A DNA stretch of 64,000 nucleotides from positions 1,364,001-1,428,000 of the forward strand of contig OY783216.1 in assembly GCA_963678705.1 (NCBI GenBank), in the 5' to 3' direction. Positions 32,821 through 43,893 of this stretch are shown piece after piece. Both the position numbers and the translations under genes were made by a program. This stretch comes from Panorpa germanica (lineage: Eukaryota; Arthropoda; Insecta; Mecoptera; Panorpidae). The stretch's first letter is position 1. The number at the start of each line of letters is the position of its first letter. Under the pieces are notes generated by a model, which was not told where the DNA came from, searched no databases, and saw only the letters and a program-made list of their open reading frames with translations.

Positions 32821-33382
32821 GGGCCGGTTTTATGGTTTTTTATTTACTTCGGGGTTACGAAACCCCGAGTTAGTTTAGTTCGGTACTTATTTTTGTATCG
32901 GGTTTTATCATCCAAATTTAATCCCGGGTTAGTTAGTAGAGACGTAAACCATATTTTAAGAAATTCGAATATTTGTTTACAGTTGTAAATCCATGGGAAT
33001 GCAAGATTCAGTTTAATTATTGTTTTAAAAATGACGGATTTCTCAACTTAGTACTATATTTGTATAATAGCTGATCTTCCTCATCATCTGTTATTGATAA
33101 TTGATTAAGGTCACTCACAAAATTCATAATAAACAATAATTTAATATTATAACCTAAAATATTATAATAATGATAGCTAAACTGGCCGAGATAGCATGAT
33201 ATTTTATCTCTGTTGCACACTTACTCCGGGTTAAATATTTAAACCTTGATTTATGACGGGATATCTTACTCCGCGATTTTAGTTCCGAGTTAGCGTTAAC
33301 CCTTGATGATAAAACCCATTTTTCGTTTAATTCGGGAGTTAGCTATTTAGTTCGGTAGTAAGACGAACTATAAAACCGGGCC
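32821..33382. mobile_element. MITE family P3 (PIF/Harbinger-like)
   Basis: 562 bp flanked by TTA at 32818-32820 and 33383-33385. The inverted ends are GGGCCGGTTTTATGGTTTTT and the complement of GGCCCGGTTTTATAGTTCGT. Further inverted similarity inside (ACTTCGGGGTTACG, GGGTTTTATCATCCAA against TTGATGATAAAACCC) makes it largely palindromic. No coding potential and no other copy in this window. Confidence 0.85.
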
Positions 33383-33385
33383 TTA

Positions 33386-34565
33386 ATGATATAAACAAAA
33401 ATAATCTTACAATAACTGACGCAAGCCCCGGTAATCTTCATTTTTGTGCGATGCACGTATCAACACCAGATTCTTCGTATAGTATTCACTGAGCATTTTC
33501 TGGCACACGCGCTAACGGATGTATCGCATATTCCAGAGTAGTTATTTTGAGCAGCTACGTGCGTTGTGGAGCGCGCACGAAAAATATTTCTTCGAGCGAA
33601 AATAAGTTTTAATTAATTCGGCATAAAGATCAAGTTGATTTCTTGCAACTTTTTATTTATAAAGTCAGTATTTAACTGGAGTATTATATGATATTTTGTG
33701 ATTCTTTTTTCTGTTTTAAGTTATAAATATTTAGCAGTGCAGCGCGCGAGTGCACTTAAGGTACAGCCGCCACAGTTTTGATGTTTCAAGTCAAGTTCAC
33801 ATCAAAATTTATAATAATAAACGCGTGAATCATTTCTCTGCAGTCTTCGTGGATCAGTGTATCATAGAACCTCTATGACTACTATATAACTTTTAAAAAG
33901 TTTCTTAAAGAAATTCAAAATAAACAAGTTCTGATTTTATATATCACCTTATATATTTTTAATCCAATCCTAACCCCTGGAATACATGCAACCATAATTA
34001 CTCGAATCCGCTAATATTTATACTTATAACGTATCCCTATTATTGAATAAACCTCTGTTGATAAACTTACTTTTTTCTAAATCCGTAATACTGTTGTATT
34101 AACGAGACTCGTGGCCAAACCCCTGCTTCGCCCAGGTTGTGGTGAAGTGTCAGCACGCAAGACACCCTCCCTCCTCACCCTATTTCCTCATAGACACCAC
34201 CAACCCTCACTAGTAATGGTGAACGATGCTCATTATTACATCGATATTATCTCTTCAAATAGAGACGCTCTTATGTGCGATAGTAACACCATCTATGTCA
34301 GAGTCGTGTAACTAACCGAGTAACATATATGGTGGGTGGGAGAGGAGAGTGTGATATCTCGTATAAGATGAAACGAGGTAAATGAAAATTAATTTCGCAT
34401 TAGAGTGCAAGGCTGGAGATAAATTATCAAAGTACATGAAGGATTAATTATGTAAATCACTTGAGCAAATAAATATGTTACGTTGGGGGGGAGAGGGAAG
34501 GGGGAAGCTATATATTACAATGATAAAGATTATACTAATCCTTAGCCTTAGTAAAAGTAGATTTT
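33386..34565. other. no gene seen
   Basis: AT-rich apart from 34095-34320, where CGTGGCCAAACCCCTGCTTC then CCCAGGTTGTGG may be a decayed short interspersed repeat. The 66-codon frame at 34111-34311 follows that patch and is not convincing. Confidence 0.4.
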
Positions 34566-34588
34566 AATGGGAGTGTGTCTAAGTTTCT

Positions 34589-34898
34589 CTGACTACTATG
34601 TCCTCGGGTTCGATCCCCGGGCCAGATATTATCAGGGTTTGGTTATAATTCCTGAGTGGTGACCGGGTGAGAAAGAATAGTCCCAATGTTGCTCATGCAT
34701 GTCATAAGAAGCGACTAAAATGGGTACCCAGTGCCTGGGGATTATATCAGGAGACTGGTCCTCCAGGTTGGGGGTTGGGCGTGGTGCTAACAACTCCACC
34801 CCGTGATAAAAACCTTGTTACGAAATTACATTCGGAAAAATTCTTGAGAAAGCCAGGGCCCACCTAGAGAAGAAGAAGAAGCCACTGAAGAAGAAGAA
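34589..34898 (+). mobile_element. SINE (tRNA-headed) with (GAA)n tail
   Basis: Exactly flanked by 14 bp direct repeats GTGTCTAAGTTTCT (34575-34588 and 34899-34912), the mark of LINE-driven insertion. The head has a B box in GGGTTCGATCCCCGGGCC at 34609, the body has a GGGGGTTGGGCGTGGTGCTA word seen in many insect repeats, and the tail is GAA repeats. 310 bp. The 66-codon frame inside it is not a gene. The target is a U5 MITE. Confidence 0.85.
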
Positions 34899-35332
34899 GT
34901 GTCTAAGTTTCTATAAAATTGTATTATATATTATTAAAGTTGGTTATCAGAACCTCTTATGTCTAATTCATTTTTAATAACTCGCAATTTTATCAAAGAT
35001 AATAACAATTTTATCATTAAAGTAAGAAAATAGAGTGTAAAAGATATGCATAATAGTGCCAATCAAACGTCAGATATTTGTTACAGCTGACTCGTACAAT
35101 ACATAAAGTTTTGATATTATAAAGGTGATGAACAAGAATAAAGCAAATCGATTATTTATTACTCTACACACTTCAAATTTAAATCTGTGACGTCAATTAA
35201 ATTAAGCAACAAAACTGAAATTCTGAAAAACATTATAATATGCAGTGTCTCACATAGAAACACAAAAATCAACCCTATCGTTACAAATATGGAATTTCAT
35301 TTATACATTTTAAAGAAAAACAACATTTAAAC

Positions 35333-35735
35333 TGATACCTGGTCATTGTCTTATATCAGGGATCGAGTCAAGATGAAGCCGCCAAGTTGGCTGCTATAGA
35401 AGGAAATACGGTCTCTGATATATTACATTTAGATTTAATAGAATGATATGAAAAAGGTATAAGACAAATTCAAAACCAGTTCTGGACACAAATAAGTAGT
35501 AACAAATTGAGATTGATTAAGGAAAATAGAAACAAGTGGGAAAATTCTTGTCAGAGCAATAGACAATTAGAAAAAGCCATCTTCAGACTAAGAACAGGAC
35601 ATACGAGGTTGACACATCAACATTTATTCAGTAAAACAACAGCTCCACAACTGTCAGACGCAAATAACAGTCCATCATCTACTAGTAACCTACCCACAAT
35701 ATCAAACTCAACGAACAAAACACAGCATCAGTGGT
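35333..35735 (+). pseudogene. I-type LINE fragment: RNase H end and C-terminal region
   Basis: Translation gives IPGHCLISGIE, then in a shifted frame DEAAKLAAIEGNTVSD. Together this is the PGHxxIxGxExADxAAKxA segment of the RNase H domain in I-clade LINEs. It continues with RQIQNQFWTQ and KAIFRLRTGHTRLTHQHLFS, the conserved RLRxGHTRLTH stretch that follows. One frameshift (35340-35370) and a stop (near 35443) are visible, and the usual CxxC after LTH is not preserved. Confidence 0.7.
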
Positions 35736-35819
35736 GAACTAAAGAACATGCATTAAATTCTAAAATAAAAAATCTAAAAATATCTTCGTCAATATTTAGA
35801 TTTTTAAAATAGCTAATAG

Positions 35820-35930
35820 ATATAGTTCAATTACGATAGTTCGGCGGCAATCCATGCTTAAAATAGATTACTAAAGATACGATCTTATTCGTTCATATAT
35901 ATATTATTAAAAAATTGTGCTTTTCCATTG
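35820..35930. mobile_element. MITE family M1, copy 2 (right part lost)
   Basis: TATAGTTCAATTACGATAGT then TCGGCGGCAA at its left end. The interior resembles 57650-57700 (ATCTTATTCGTT, TATATATTAT). No right inverted end found. Confidence 0.6.
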
Positions 35931-36684
35931 CCACAACTTTGTTTACACACCTCTCATAATTTAATCTATTTATGTATTAGCATATATTTCAATAACCCGA
36001 CTTCACTTCAATAAGGTCAAGAGCCTACATTTTGTGTTCAGCAGAAAAACTATCATATTTTGTATTTATCAGCATAATCGCTTCTTCTGTTAAACATGTT
36101 TACAGCTTTCTTAGCAGGATCATTGAAGGATGTAAAGAATAAGTATACACATATAAAAAGGATCTTAAGAAATATCGAGCCGACACAAAGAATTTCACGG
36201 AAATATTAAAGGCAATTTAAAGCATCAGCCCGTGTATCGTGTATCGTGTGCCGGGAAGACCGCAGTATAAGGAACAGATGAAAGCCTATACAGTTCAGAG
36301 TTTGATAATCCTGGGGTTGGGGGTTGGAGGTTGGAGGTTCGCCTGATCCATACACTCGGATTACCTCAGACCTAACGTTCATCGTCTGTATTCGGTATTA
36401 TAGCGATGAATATGCTTGACATTCAACGAAAAATACCGGCCATTATTTACGATAAAATGGAAACATTTTGTGATATTCCTTTCAAGAGTGCTTTTGTAAG
36501 CACTTTCTAGTTGCTGATTTTATAAAGATATATTTCTTTATGTGTATGTATCCCTTTTTGTATGTATGTATCAGTTAATCTCGAATAAACTAATAGTACA
36601 ATCTGTTTTTAAATCAAAATATAATTTTTATAGATAATTATTATTAGAGAAATAGCCATAGAGGTATAATAATAGAGTAGATTG
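35931..36684. other. no gene; G-rich repeat at 36312-36341
   Basis: GGGGTTGGGGGTTGGAGG-type sequence repeats GGTTGGA units and could form a two-layer G-quadruplex. Nothing coding. Confidence 0.4.
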
Positions 36685-36845
36685 AATACTGCCATAAAGG
36701 TAAAGAGAGAGATAGCTGCCAAATGTCCTCTTGCTTACCGCCTACCTCACCGCCAATCTTCCAAGCCAGCAGCACCGGTTCGCCTAGAAACAGACAGATA
36801 GGACACTCGGTTGCTATCTCTCTCTTTGCCTTTATCGCTTCCTCT
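36685..36845. mobile_element. small MITE with GAGAGAGATAGC inverted ends
   Basis: ATAAAGGTAAAGAGAGAGAT near 36694 and the complement of ATAAAGGCAAAGAGAGAGAT near 36815-36834 form an inverted repeat around about 95 bp of GC-richer DNA. Single copy in this window, so the class is unknown. Confidence 0.55.
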
Positions 36846-36884
36846 TACAGTATATGGAAATAGCAGACCTATGGATGCTTTTCA

Positions 36885-37128
36885 AACTTGTGTACTGTAG
36901 GGTGTATTGGAGTTGTTTTGCACTAATATAATTTATCATAAGAGCAAACTTTTACTTTAATTTTTATCGATACACCACTGTTATGAAAGAGACTATTGCC
37001 AGTATTCGGATGGCTTTGCCGCTTGCAGTGTGCGAGGTTCATTACATTTACAGGGTTCGGATAGGTAAAGCGTAATAGCGCGTATATGTCTGGTCAAAAT
37101 TCACTGAAATGCGTTTGCAATGTTACTC
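36885..37128 (+). mobile_element. MITE family P1, copy 3 (partial)
   Basis: CAAACTTGTGTACTGTAGGG, TTTATCATAAGAGCAAACTT, CATTTACAGGGTTCGGATAG and GGTAAAGCGTAATAGCGCGT match P1. Both ends are lost. Confidence 0.65.
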
Positions 37129-37517
37129 TGTCAAACTCCCTGCGGAAAGCAATGGTCACATATGTCGTATAACTTTGTATCAACTGCAGAGTGAAAATGA
37201 TAGCATCTAAATAGAGTTTATTATCTGTCAATGCGCTGAAGTTGTCGCAGCAAACGTCACAGAACGGATATATCGAGAATAATAAGTCAGCATTCTCTAT
37301 GACAATATCAGGAACGTATCAATCACAATAGAGTCGACTATTTTCTCAGCAAAAGTCATTCCATTCTAACTTATATTGACTATTGATCCGATTGTATTTT
37401 GTTAGATATTCTATATCAATACTTCCTTAATAGTGTCATTGCTATCTATTGTTTTAGCTGTAGTTCTAACTTTCTTTTTAAGTATTAAGAATAATATGGC
37501 ACATGGCAATCATTTCC
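37129..37517. other. no gene seen
   Basis: Spacer without recognised repeats or frames. Confidence 0.4.
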
Positions 37518-37811
37518 TGTAGTGGCGTTTTACCCATAGCGCAGGTTGATGGTGCTACCTTTGTAGATAATTGTGGCTGTATAAAATCCCGCAGGAAGCA
37601 ATTGTACAACTTACCAAATTGTATTTGCCAAAAAATTGACCAAAATATACAATTTTAAGTTAAAACAAAGCTTAGTTTATCATCATTAATATTTGTCGTG
37701 TTTGTACTTGTAAACTTTTATAAATCTATTTTGTATTACAAATTATACAAAAAACAAGTGTCCCGCAAAGATCTGCCGCCCGGGGCCTCGCAATCGCTAA
37801 GGCCGCCCCTG
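37518..37811. mobile_element. hAT-like MITE
   Basis: The right end reads, on the minus strand, CAGGGGCGGCCTTAGCGATT then GCGAGGCCCCGGGCGGC, a form of the CAGGGGCGG-type hAT terminus. The left end, GTGGCGTTTTACCCATAGCG, is a diverged match. About 294 bp. No clear 8 bp duplication. Confidence 0.55.
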
Positions 37812-38204
37812 TACATAACATTCTGTTTATTTCCTTAGTATCAGTAAATACAATATTTATTATAAACTATTTCAAAGTTCTGATAGTAAAATTACAACTT
37901 CCATCATTATTTGTACAGAAAACTATAAAAAGTAAGTTAATTTAATACTTTTATCGTAGTTATATGGCTTGTCAAATATTTTATGGAGTAATAATTTTAT
38001 ATACTAATATTGCATGACTTTATGCCTCTAAATACATGCGAGTATATGAAATACGGGACATAAAATGTGGCACTTTATATTAAATGTTTTGTTCAATATG
38101 GTTCAGTACGTAAATCTGTGTAATGTGGTATTGCTGTTGCAGTGAGTATGCTCTAAAGCTACATTCCCACCTACTGAGTTTTAGTTTTAATCTTTAGTTT
38201 GTAT
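37812..38204. other. no gene seen
   Basis: AT-rich with nothing recognised. Confidence 0.4.
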
Positions 38205-38352
38205 TTTGAACGATTGCATTTACAAAGTAGGATGCGCTGTAGCATGTATACGTTAAAATTGGCTGAAATTCGGTTCCAGTATGAGAGCTACGTAACGCCC
38301 GTATTCGGACGGCTTTGTCGATTGCAGTGTGTGAGGGTTCATTATATTTACA
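38205..38352 (+). mobile_element. MITE family P1, fragment
   Basis: GTAGCATGTATACGTTAAAA, GAGAGCTACGTAACGCCCGT, ATTCGGACGGCTTTGTCG and GCAGTGTGTGAGGGTTCATT match the right half of P1. The 120-codon minus frame across it is a shadow. Confidence 0.6.
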
Positions 38353-39095
38353 TTTTGTTGAATACAAAAAAATGCTTATAAATGTTTTAAAGTTGAATGT
38401 ACCTAATTTAAAATATAACTGATCGATTTTTATTAGTTCACAATGACTGAAACATTTTTTTTGTTTGATTTCATGTGGCATAAGGATTTCATTTGGCGCA
38501 ACATTAAAACCGACGGGAACGTTACTGGAATGTAAATAAATGATTGCCGAAAGCATCCCGGAAGTATGCTACAACCGGAACAACCGAACAAACCATATTT
38601 TATTATAAGCACGTTTAAATCTATGATTACAATTCTGTATTTTTATTTTATTTTATTTATCTATCGTTTTTGCAGGTTATAAAGTTTTTCTCTTTAATTT
38701 AAAAATTTATAAAAATAAATGCTTTGTAAAATATTTCCACCGTTTTAAAAATGTAATAAATATTATTTTGTTAAAGTCTCTCTGAGATAATCTCGTAATA
38801 CACAATGTGAAATTATCTGCTTTGTAAAGAAGTTTTGTTCTGCAGTACATTGTGGTGGAAATAAAGTTGTTTCTTCTACATGCCATTAAACATGAACTGA
38901 GATATCGAATAAATGACCATTCTCTGGAAGCTATTCGTCACTGTAAGACTTAATTGCGGCTGTTTCTGTGACAATTGATCGAACGTCTTCAACTGTTCTT
39001 GGGTTGTCCGTGTTACCACTTACATGGCCGACTATTAATCCACTATCTACATTTAAGGATGTTCCCGAGAAAATCACTTTCTTACGATCAACTTG
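38353..39095. other. no gene seen
   Basis: AT-rich. The 67-codon minus frame at 38931-39134 runs into a U4 repeat and is not convincing. Confidence 0.4.
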
Positions 39096-39370
39096 AAGAC
39101 ATTTTAGGAATTGTAAATTTTTAATCAAACTCATGTGTTGCTTCTTGAATCAAAGACTTTTATTTTAGTAATTTACATACACATTATAATAATTACACTG
39201 TTTAACTTAAATCATTCTATCTTACCTGAAATCAAAGAAACGACATTTGAAGTTTGTTATTTAAATTGTCAATTCCTTTTTATCTCATTTTATAATAACT
39301 GAACATTATACACAGTGAGTTCTGTCGACTCTAAATATCAACTATCTTGGTCGTTTGCACACAAATCCAA
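39096..39370 (+). repeat. repeat family U4, copy 2
   Basis: Aligned with 51367-51640 nearly base for base in places (GACATTTTAGGAATTG, CAAAGACTTTTATTTTAGTA, TAAATTGTCAATTCCTTTTT, CACAGTGAGTTCTGTC, AAATATCAACTA). No coding frame and no inverted ends seen. Confidence 0.75.
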
Positions 39371-39530
39371 ATGAAAATGTATTTTGTTTACTAAAACAGC
39401 AACAAAAGACAAATATGTTTTAAGAACTGTCTCTTTTGTGTAAACAATGGTGTTTTTGTTTAGAAACCCAGTTTTTGTTTGTGTTTTGTTGTTTTGTCTC
39501 TCTGGTGGAAACGGACATAAGAATGTAATG
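39345..39530 (-). repeat. repeat family U6, fragment
   Basis: On the minus strand it aligns with 61235-61340 (AAACAAAAACACCATTGTTT, AGAGACAGTTCTTAAAA, TAGTAAACAAAATACATT). Its outer end has GTCTCTCTGGTGGAAACGG, close to the U6 end GTCTCTCTGGTGTGAAACCG. Confidence 0.6.
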
Positions 39531-39689
39531 CTGCCAGATCCGAAATCCAAGACTCTAGAATTATTTTTATATTTCTGCGCATGTGAGACTGGGCGAAAGA
39601 TAACATAACATAATATAAACGTATAGAGGGATCTTTCTGTAGGTTGGGCACGACTACTACATAAGACGGTGCCAAACGATCCTACGAAC

Positions 39690-39990
39690 ACCTTCTAACG
39701 TTGGACCTTTCTTCGTGCCGATGCTAGAACTAAGTGTGTCCAACGTTCACGTCGGTCTTTTTCCCGCGTCAAAAGGGATTTTCCTACCCCCACCACACAC
39801 TTGATCCACATGTCATGCACTGCTGCACGAATCGTTTAACATTGGAAGGATTTACACTTGAAAGTTTCTTTATTTACTTGGAAGTTTTTGTTAAACAGTG
39901 TCAGTGTCAATAACATCAACAAATTAATAAAATAAATAAATCATTCGGATCAAACATTCGTTCCACCGTGTAGTAGGAAACTTGCCATGT
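39690..39990 (+). repeat. repeat family U2, copy 2
   Basis: Partner of 14180-14520. The two match closely from TCAAAAGGGATTTT to GTAGTAGGAAACTTGCCATG, where both stop together, so that word probably marks the true right edge. Confidence 0.75.
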
Positions 39991-40675
39991 CAATACCAAA
40001 ACAAAATGGTAATATATCTCAGCAAACAATTTGGACTCAGAATTTCGTAATAATAATTATTCAATCTATGAATATTTACCGTGAAAGCGTTTGCTTACAT
40101 TTTAACCGTTCATTGTACAATTTATCCTATCTACGTGATTTTAACAGTGTACCACCCGACGCAACGTTGCGTTACCGCACCTAAACACACGACGGTTCAA
40201 CCCATGGGATTGTATTTAGCTCGCACAAGTAAAAAACACACACATTCACACAAATAGACACAACATCATACTCATATATGTACAGTAAAATATATCGTGG
40301 TGCGATCTCTCCACCCCGGGGCCACCCCTTCACCTACAAGGGTGTGATACAGGAAATACAGGGTATTCAACAATATGACCAACGCAAAATAAAACAAATG
40401 GTACCTACTTGTTGATTTCAGTTTAGAAAAATATTATTATTTACCCGTATCGTATTGCCACAAGGTCAAGTAATACAACAAGGTGCTAGGATGGGATCTT
40501 AAGTTACTATTTTTTTAGTTTTAATCTTATAACCGAAGGGTTCGATACTGTGTTGGTATTTGTTACTTATTGTTATTATATAAAATGTATTATATCTTAA
40601 GTTTATTGTATCATGTTACATAATATACTTGATTATAAAGAATCCTCGTATCTAATTTCTTTAAGGTCTGCTACG
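39991..40675. other. no gene seen
   Basis: Includes a GC-richer patch at 40310-40350 (CCACCCCGGGGCCACCCC). No frame or repeat recognised. Confidence 0.4.
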
Positions 40676-40830
40676 TGGATTGTATTTATGTAAAGAAATT
40701 ATATTTCTTTAGTTGATACAAAGCTCGTCTCTCGGTAAAACAGTGACCGTTCAGTGAAAATATATACTTATGAACGTAATAGATGTCACTGTAAGAATAA
40801 CGGCTACCACAGTTGATATTAGTTAGACAG
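40676..40830 (-). repeat. repeat family U4, 3' part, inverted
   Basis: TGTAAAGAAATTATATTTCT, TCGGTAAAACAGTGACCGTT and CAGTGAAAATATATACTTAT recur at 52385-52470. The same end occurs in the opposite sense at 51705-51745. Confidence 0.65.
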
Positions 40831-40849
40831 TTAGTTAGTTAAATTAGAA

Positions 40850-41512
40850 ATTTTTTAAAGAAAATAAGGGAGGAAAGTGTAAAGAAGGGGGGGGGGGAGC
40901 CCGAAAGGATTGGAATGACGATCGAGGAGAAGAAAAGGAGGCGCAAGTGTGGAAGAGATGCTAAGGAGAAGGGATAAGGAGATACAACAACTGGAAAGAA
41001 TGGGAATAATCGAGAAAAGCAATTACAATACAAGATATAGGATTTGGGAAAGAAATATACCTCAGTACAAAAACATAAGAAGGACATTGTAAGGAAAAAG
41101 TAGGGAGTGAGATGAATATTGGGCAGCTCTTAAAAGGGGTCAAGGAAGAGAACAGATGGATGGCAGAAATAATTAGAAGAAGGAAGGCTTTTTAAGGCAG
41201 AAGAATGTTATACCGAAAGTGAAGGGAAGAAGTGGATGGCGAAGATAGAGAAAAAAAAACTAGGAAAGAGAAGGAATGGCATAGTAGAAACAGGAGGGAC
41301 AGTAGCAGAAGAAGTGAAGCAGTAGCAGTAGCAGTTTTGTTTTTATTTTTATAAGGAATTTTATATATATATTTTTTTTCGTTTGAAAAAAATGAGAATG
41401 TTTAGATTTAATAAGGATCAAAATTGAATTAAGCACAATGACATGTATATAAATGAGTTAAGGCACAAGAATGTAGTGCAAAATGGCAAAAACATTAAAA
41501 AATAAAATAATA
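40850..41512 (+). pseudogene. R1/LOA-like LINE, 3' end
   Basis: Purine-rich and strongly similar to 62140-62524 plus 63100-63165: GGATGGCGAAGATAGAGAAA, AGAGAAGGAATGGCA, AGTAGAAACA, GAAGCAGTAGCAG, TTTTGTTTTTATTTTTATAA, GAATGTTTAGAT, TAATAAGGATCAAA and GTGCAAAATGGCAAAAACAT. Coding frames are broken throughout. It ends in AAAAAATAAAATAATAAT then a TA array, which looks like the LINE tail. Confidence 0.6.
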
Positions 41513-41567
41513 ATAATATATATATATATATATATTATTATTATTTTATTTATATATTATATATATA

Positions 41568-41624
<57 letters not shown>
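41513..41624. repeat. TA-rich microsatellite
   Basis: A compound array, first TATTATTATTT-interrupted and then a pure TA run (41575-41624), following the LINE tail as at 27917. Confidence 0.8.
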
Positions 41625-41628
<4 letters not shown>

Positions 41629-41629
41629 G

Positions 41630-41885
41630 GAACATCGACAATTCGCCGCGTAACGTAGAGTCAAATGTAGCAGCGTCGATTTGAGCGTAGAGCAGCGAGC
41701 TAGTTATTTTCCAACGTGAGTGAGGGACGGTCATTTCCCGTAGCTCCTCTACGTCGCTCCGTGTCGCACTCCGCTCAGCTCCGCTCCGTTGTTCGCGAAT
41801 CGCGTAGAGTCTACAGCAGCTCTACGTAAACCAGACGTTAAAGTGCCGTGCGCGATACATCTACGACTGCTACGCCGTAGCATCC
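41630..41885. repeat. GC-rich block with repeated CTACG/CGTAG words
   Basis: About 255 bp far richer in G+C than its surroundings. The words GTAGAG, CTACG and CGTAG occur many times on both strands (GCGTAACGTAGAGTC, GCGTAGAGCAGCG, CCTCTACGTCGCTCC, CGCGTAGAGTCTACAGC, GACTGCTACGCCGTAGCA). No coding frame or known RNA. It could be the end of an unrecognised transposon. Confidence 0.5.
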
Positions 41886-43890
41886 TACTATTTGTTGCTC
41901 TAATTTCTTAGAATATACCGTTTTAGAATATTTATAAAAAAATTACTAAATAAAAAATATTCTAAAATATTGATTGTGTTCTAAACTACCAGTTGTTGAT
42001 TTACGTATTTAATAAGTGTTATGTAATCTTAAGTAATTAATATCGGAAAAATTAATTGTGTTTTAATTGATTTTTAATAATTAAGCAAGTGTTTTTTTTT
42101 ATTAGCGGGCTTAATATAAATTAATGTGAGACGTCTTATTCAATAAATATTCATTTCAATTTTTGTATAATTTTAAGTAAATTAAAATTGAAATATAATT
42201 TATTTCTAAAGTCTGCGTTTTCATAAATATCGAAATTTGAACATGTATTCTTAAAATAATTAAATCTTCATTTTAAAAATCATATCATTTTATTTTGAAA
42301 GAGTAAGTAATACATTATTATGACAAAACAAGAAAAATTCTTTAATGTATGCCACTTTCTAATATCGTTAAAAACAATTCACTATTTATTCTTCTTATGA
42401 AATTCTCTATGAAACTTCTTAAAAAGAACTTAATACATTTTTTTTTAATTTCATTGCTTTAGTTTATTTAACCTTTAATTTAACATTTGATAATTTTGAT
42501 AATCAAAAATGTTAAAATTAATTTTCTTCGTTTAAAACAAATATTACTTCGCACTAAACACAGTTAGTTACTATTTAAGGGTTTTAGAAAATACTTAAAG
42601 TTACCTGTTACGTAAACAATTTTACCTAATTTACAACATTTTGTAACTTACTTTCTTTTAATATTTTTTTCCTATCACTATAATCATCAAAGTTATTAAG
42701 AAAAAGAAAACCCTTTTATGGATTACAAAATCTTAAGAGCTCCTTTACCTCTTTAAGGAGGTACAAGACCTTTACGTAAATGATAAAAATGTCGTGAAAT
42801 TTAGTGGATCATGCTATTTAAAAAAATTAGTGACCTGGGGTTCATAGTTTTTTTTTAACAATTGATTTAAAACAGCCAATATTCTTATATATCATAATAT
42901 TTAGCTCAAGTTCACCACATAATATAACTTTTAACTATGAAAAAATGGGGACACGGTTTTCAAAAATTACGTGTATATAAAAAAATCTTTTCTGAAACTA
43001 TTTTTGAAACGATACCTATATATAAAAGCAATTAAAAAGAAACAGTGAATGTGGGTTATGAACCGACAACGTTGCAAATGCAGAAAAAAATTTAAATAAA
43101 AGCAGATTATACAACAAAAAAAGAATAAATCATACATTTCTTTTGACAACGTTGCCAAATTTATTATTACTCTTTTACAGATATTTAATTTGAATTTGAA
43201 TTGAATTAATACAAATTTTGCTTTTTTTATAGTTAATATTTTAATTGTTAAACTATAATCATTTTAACAGGGCAGAAGTCATTTAATTAGTAATTGATAA
43301 ATTGATTTTCAAAGGTACAGTCCCTATATTTGTTCCTCCCTTCATAAATTTCGTAATTAGCATTACTGATAAATAAACTTTTTGTATTGACGGTACATCC
43401 TGTACCTCCTTAAGTGGTTTAAAATAGCTAAAAAGTAGTAATAAAACATGAAAAAAATATATGTTTGCAATAACCTTAGCAAAAAGCATTAATTATTATT
43501 AAAAGGTCAACAATTCACTTAATTACACCTGCAATAAATTCCACAAGCTTAGAGCAAATGTAATGAGATCGTCGTCATCACACAGATAATTTCTTTTCTT
43601 TCTTTTGCTGTTGTTCTAATTGCAGATCTTAAGAGAATGTGTGTCGCGCTCCACAGCATCTAGTACTTTGCTTTTAATATCTTTTTATGACAAGTTAATT
43701 ATTTTCATTTCATATTTAACAATCTTCCTATCTTAAATATAGTCTGGGACTTTAGACAAAATACTGCCTTGACTTAAATATGACATTGATTGTCACTCAC
43801 AAAATTTGTATCATCTCAACTTCAGAAATATATATTTCACATATTTTTTGACTGCTATTTTAGTGTACATGACCAAAGTAGAAAGAAACA
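41886..43890. other. no gene seen
   Basis: Two kilobases of very AT-rich DNA without any repeat shared within the window and only two 60-codon-class frames, neither convincing. Confidence 0.5.
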
Positions 43891-43893
43891 TTA

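Larger units (their letters stand above)
34566..35818. mobile_element. MITE family U5, copy 2, interrupted
   Basis: Starts AATGGGAGTGTGTCTAAGTT like U5, resumes after the SINE at 34913 (CTATAAAATTGTATTATATA, GGTTATCAGAACCTC), and shares 35095-35160 with 57150-57240 (ACATAAAGTTTTGATATTAT). A U5-like end word, CGTCAATATTTAGAT, occurs at 35790. If that belongs to the same copy, the I-type LINE piece at 35333 lies inside it too. Confidence 0.5.

Noticed and set aside
38194-38556. 120-codon minus-strand frame
   Set aside because: It crosses a P1 MITE fragment and has no protein-like segments.
39338-39691. 117-codon minus-strand frame
   Set aside because: It runs across the U4 and U6 repeats, and the same DNA is open in a second minus frame, which points to composition and not coding.
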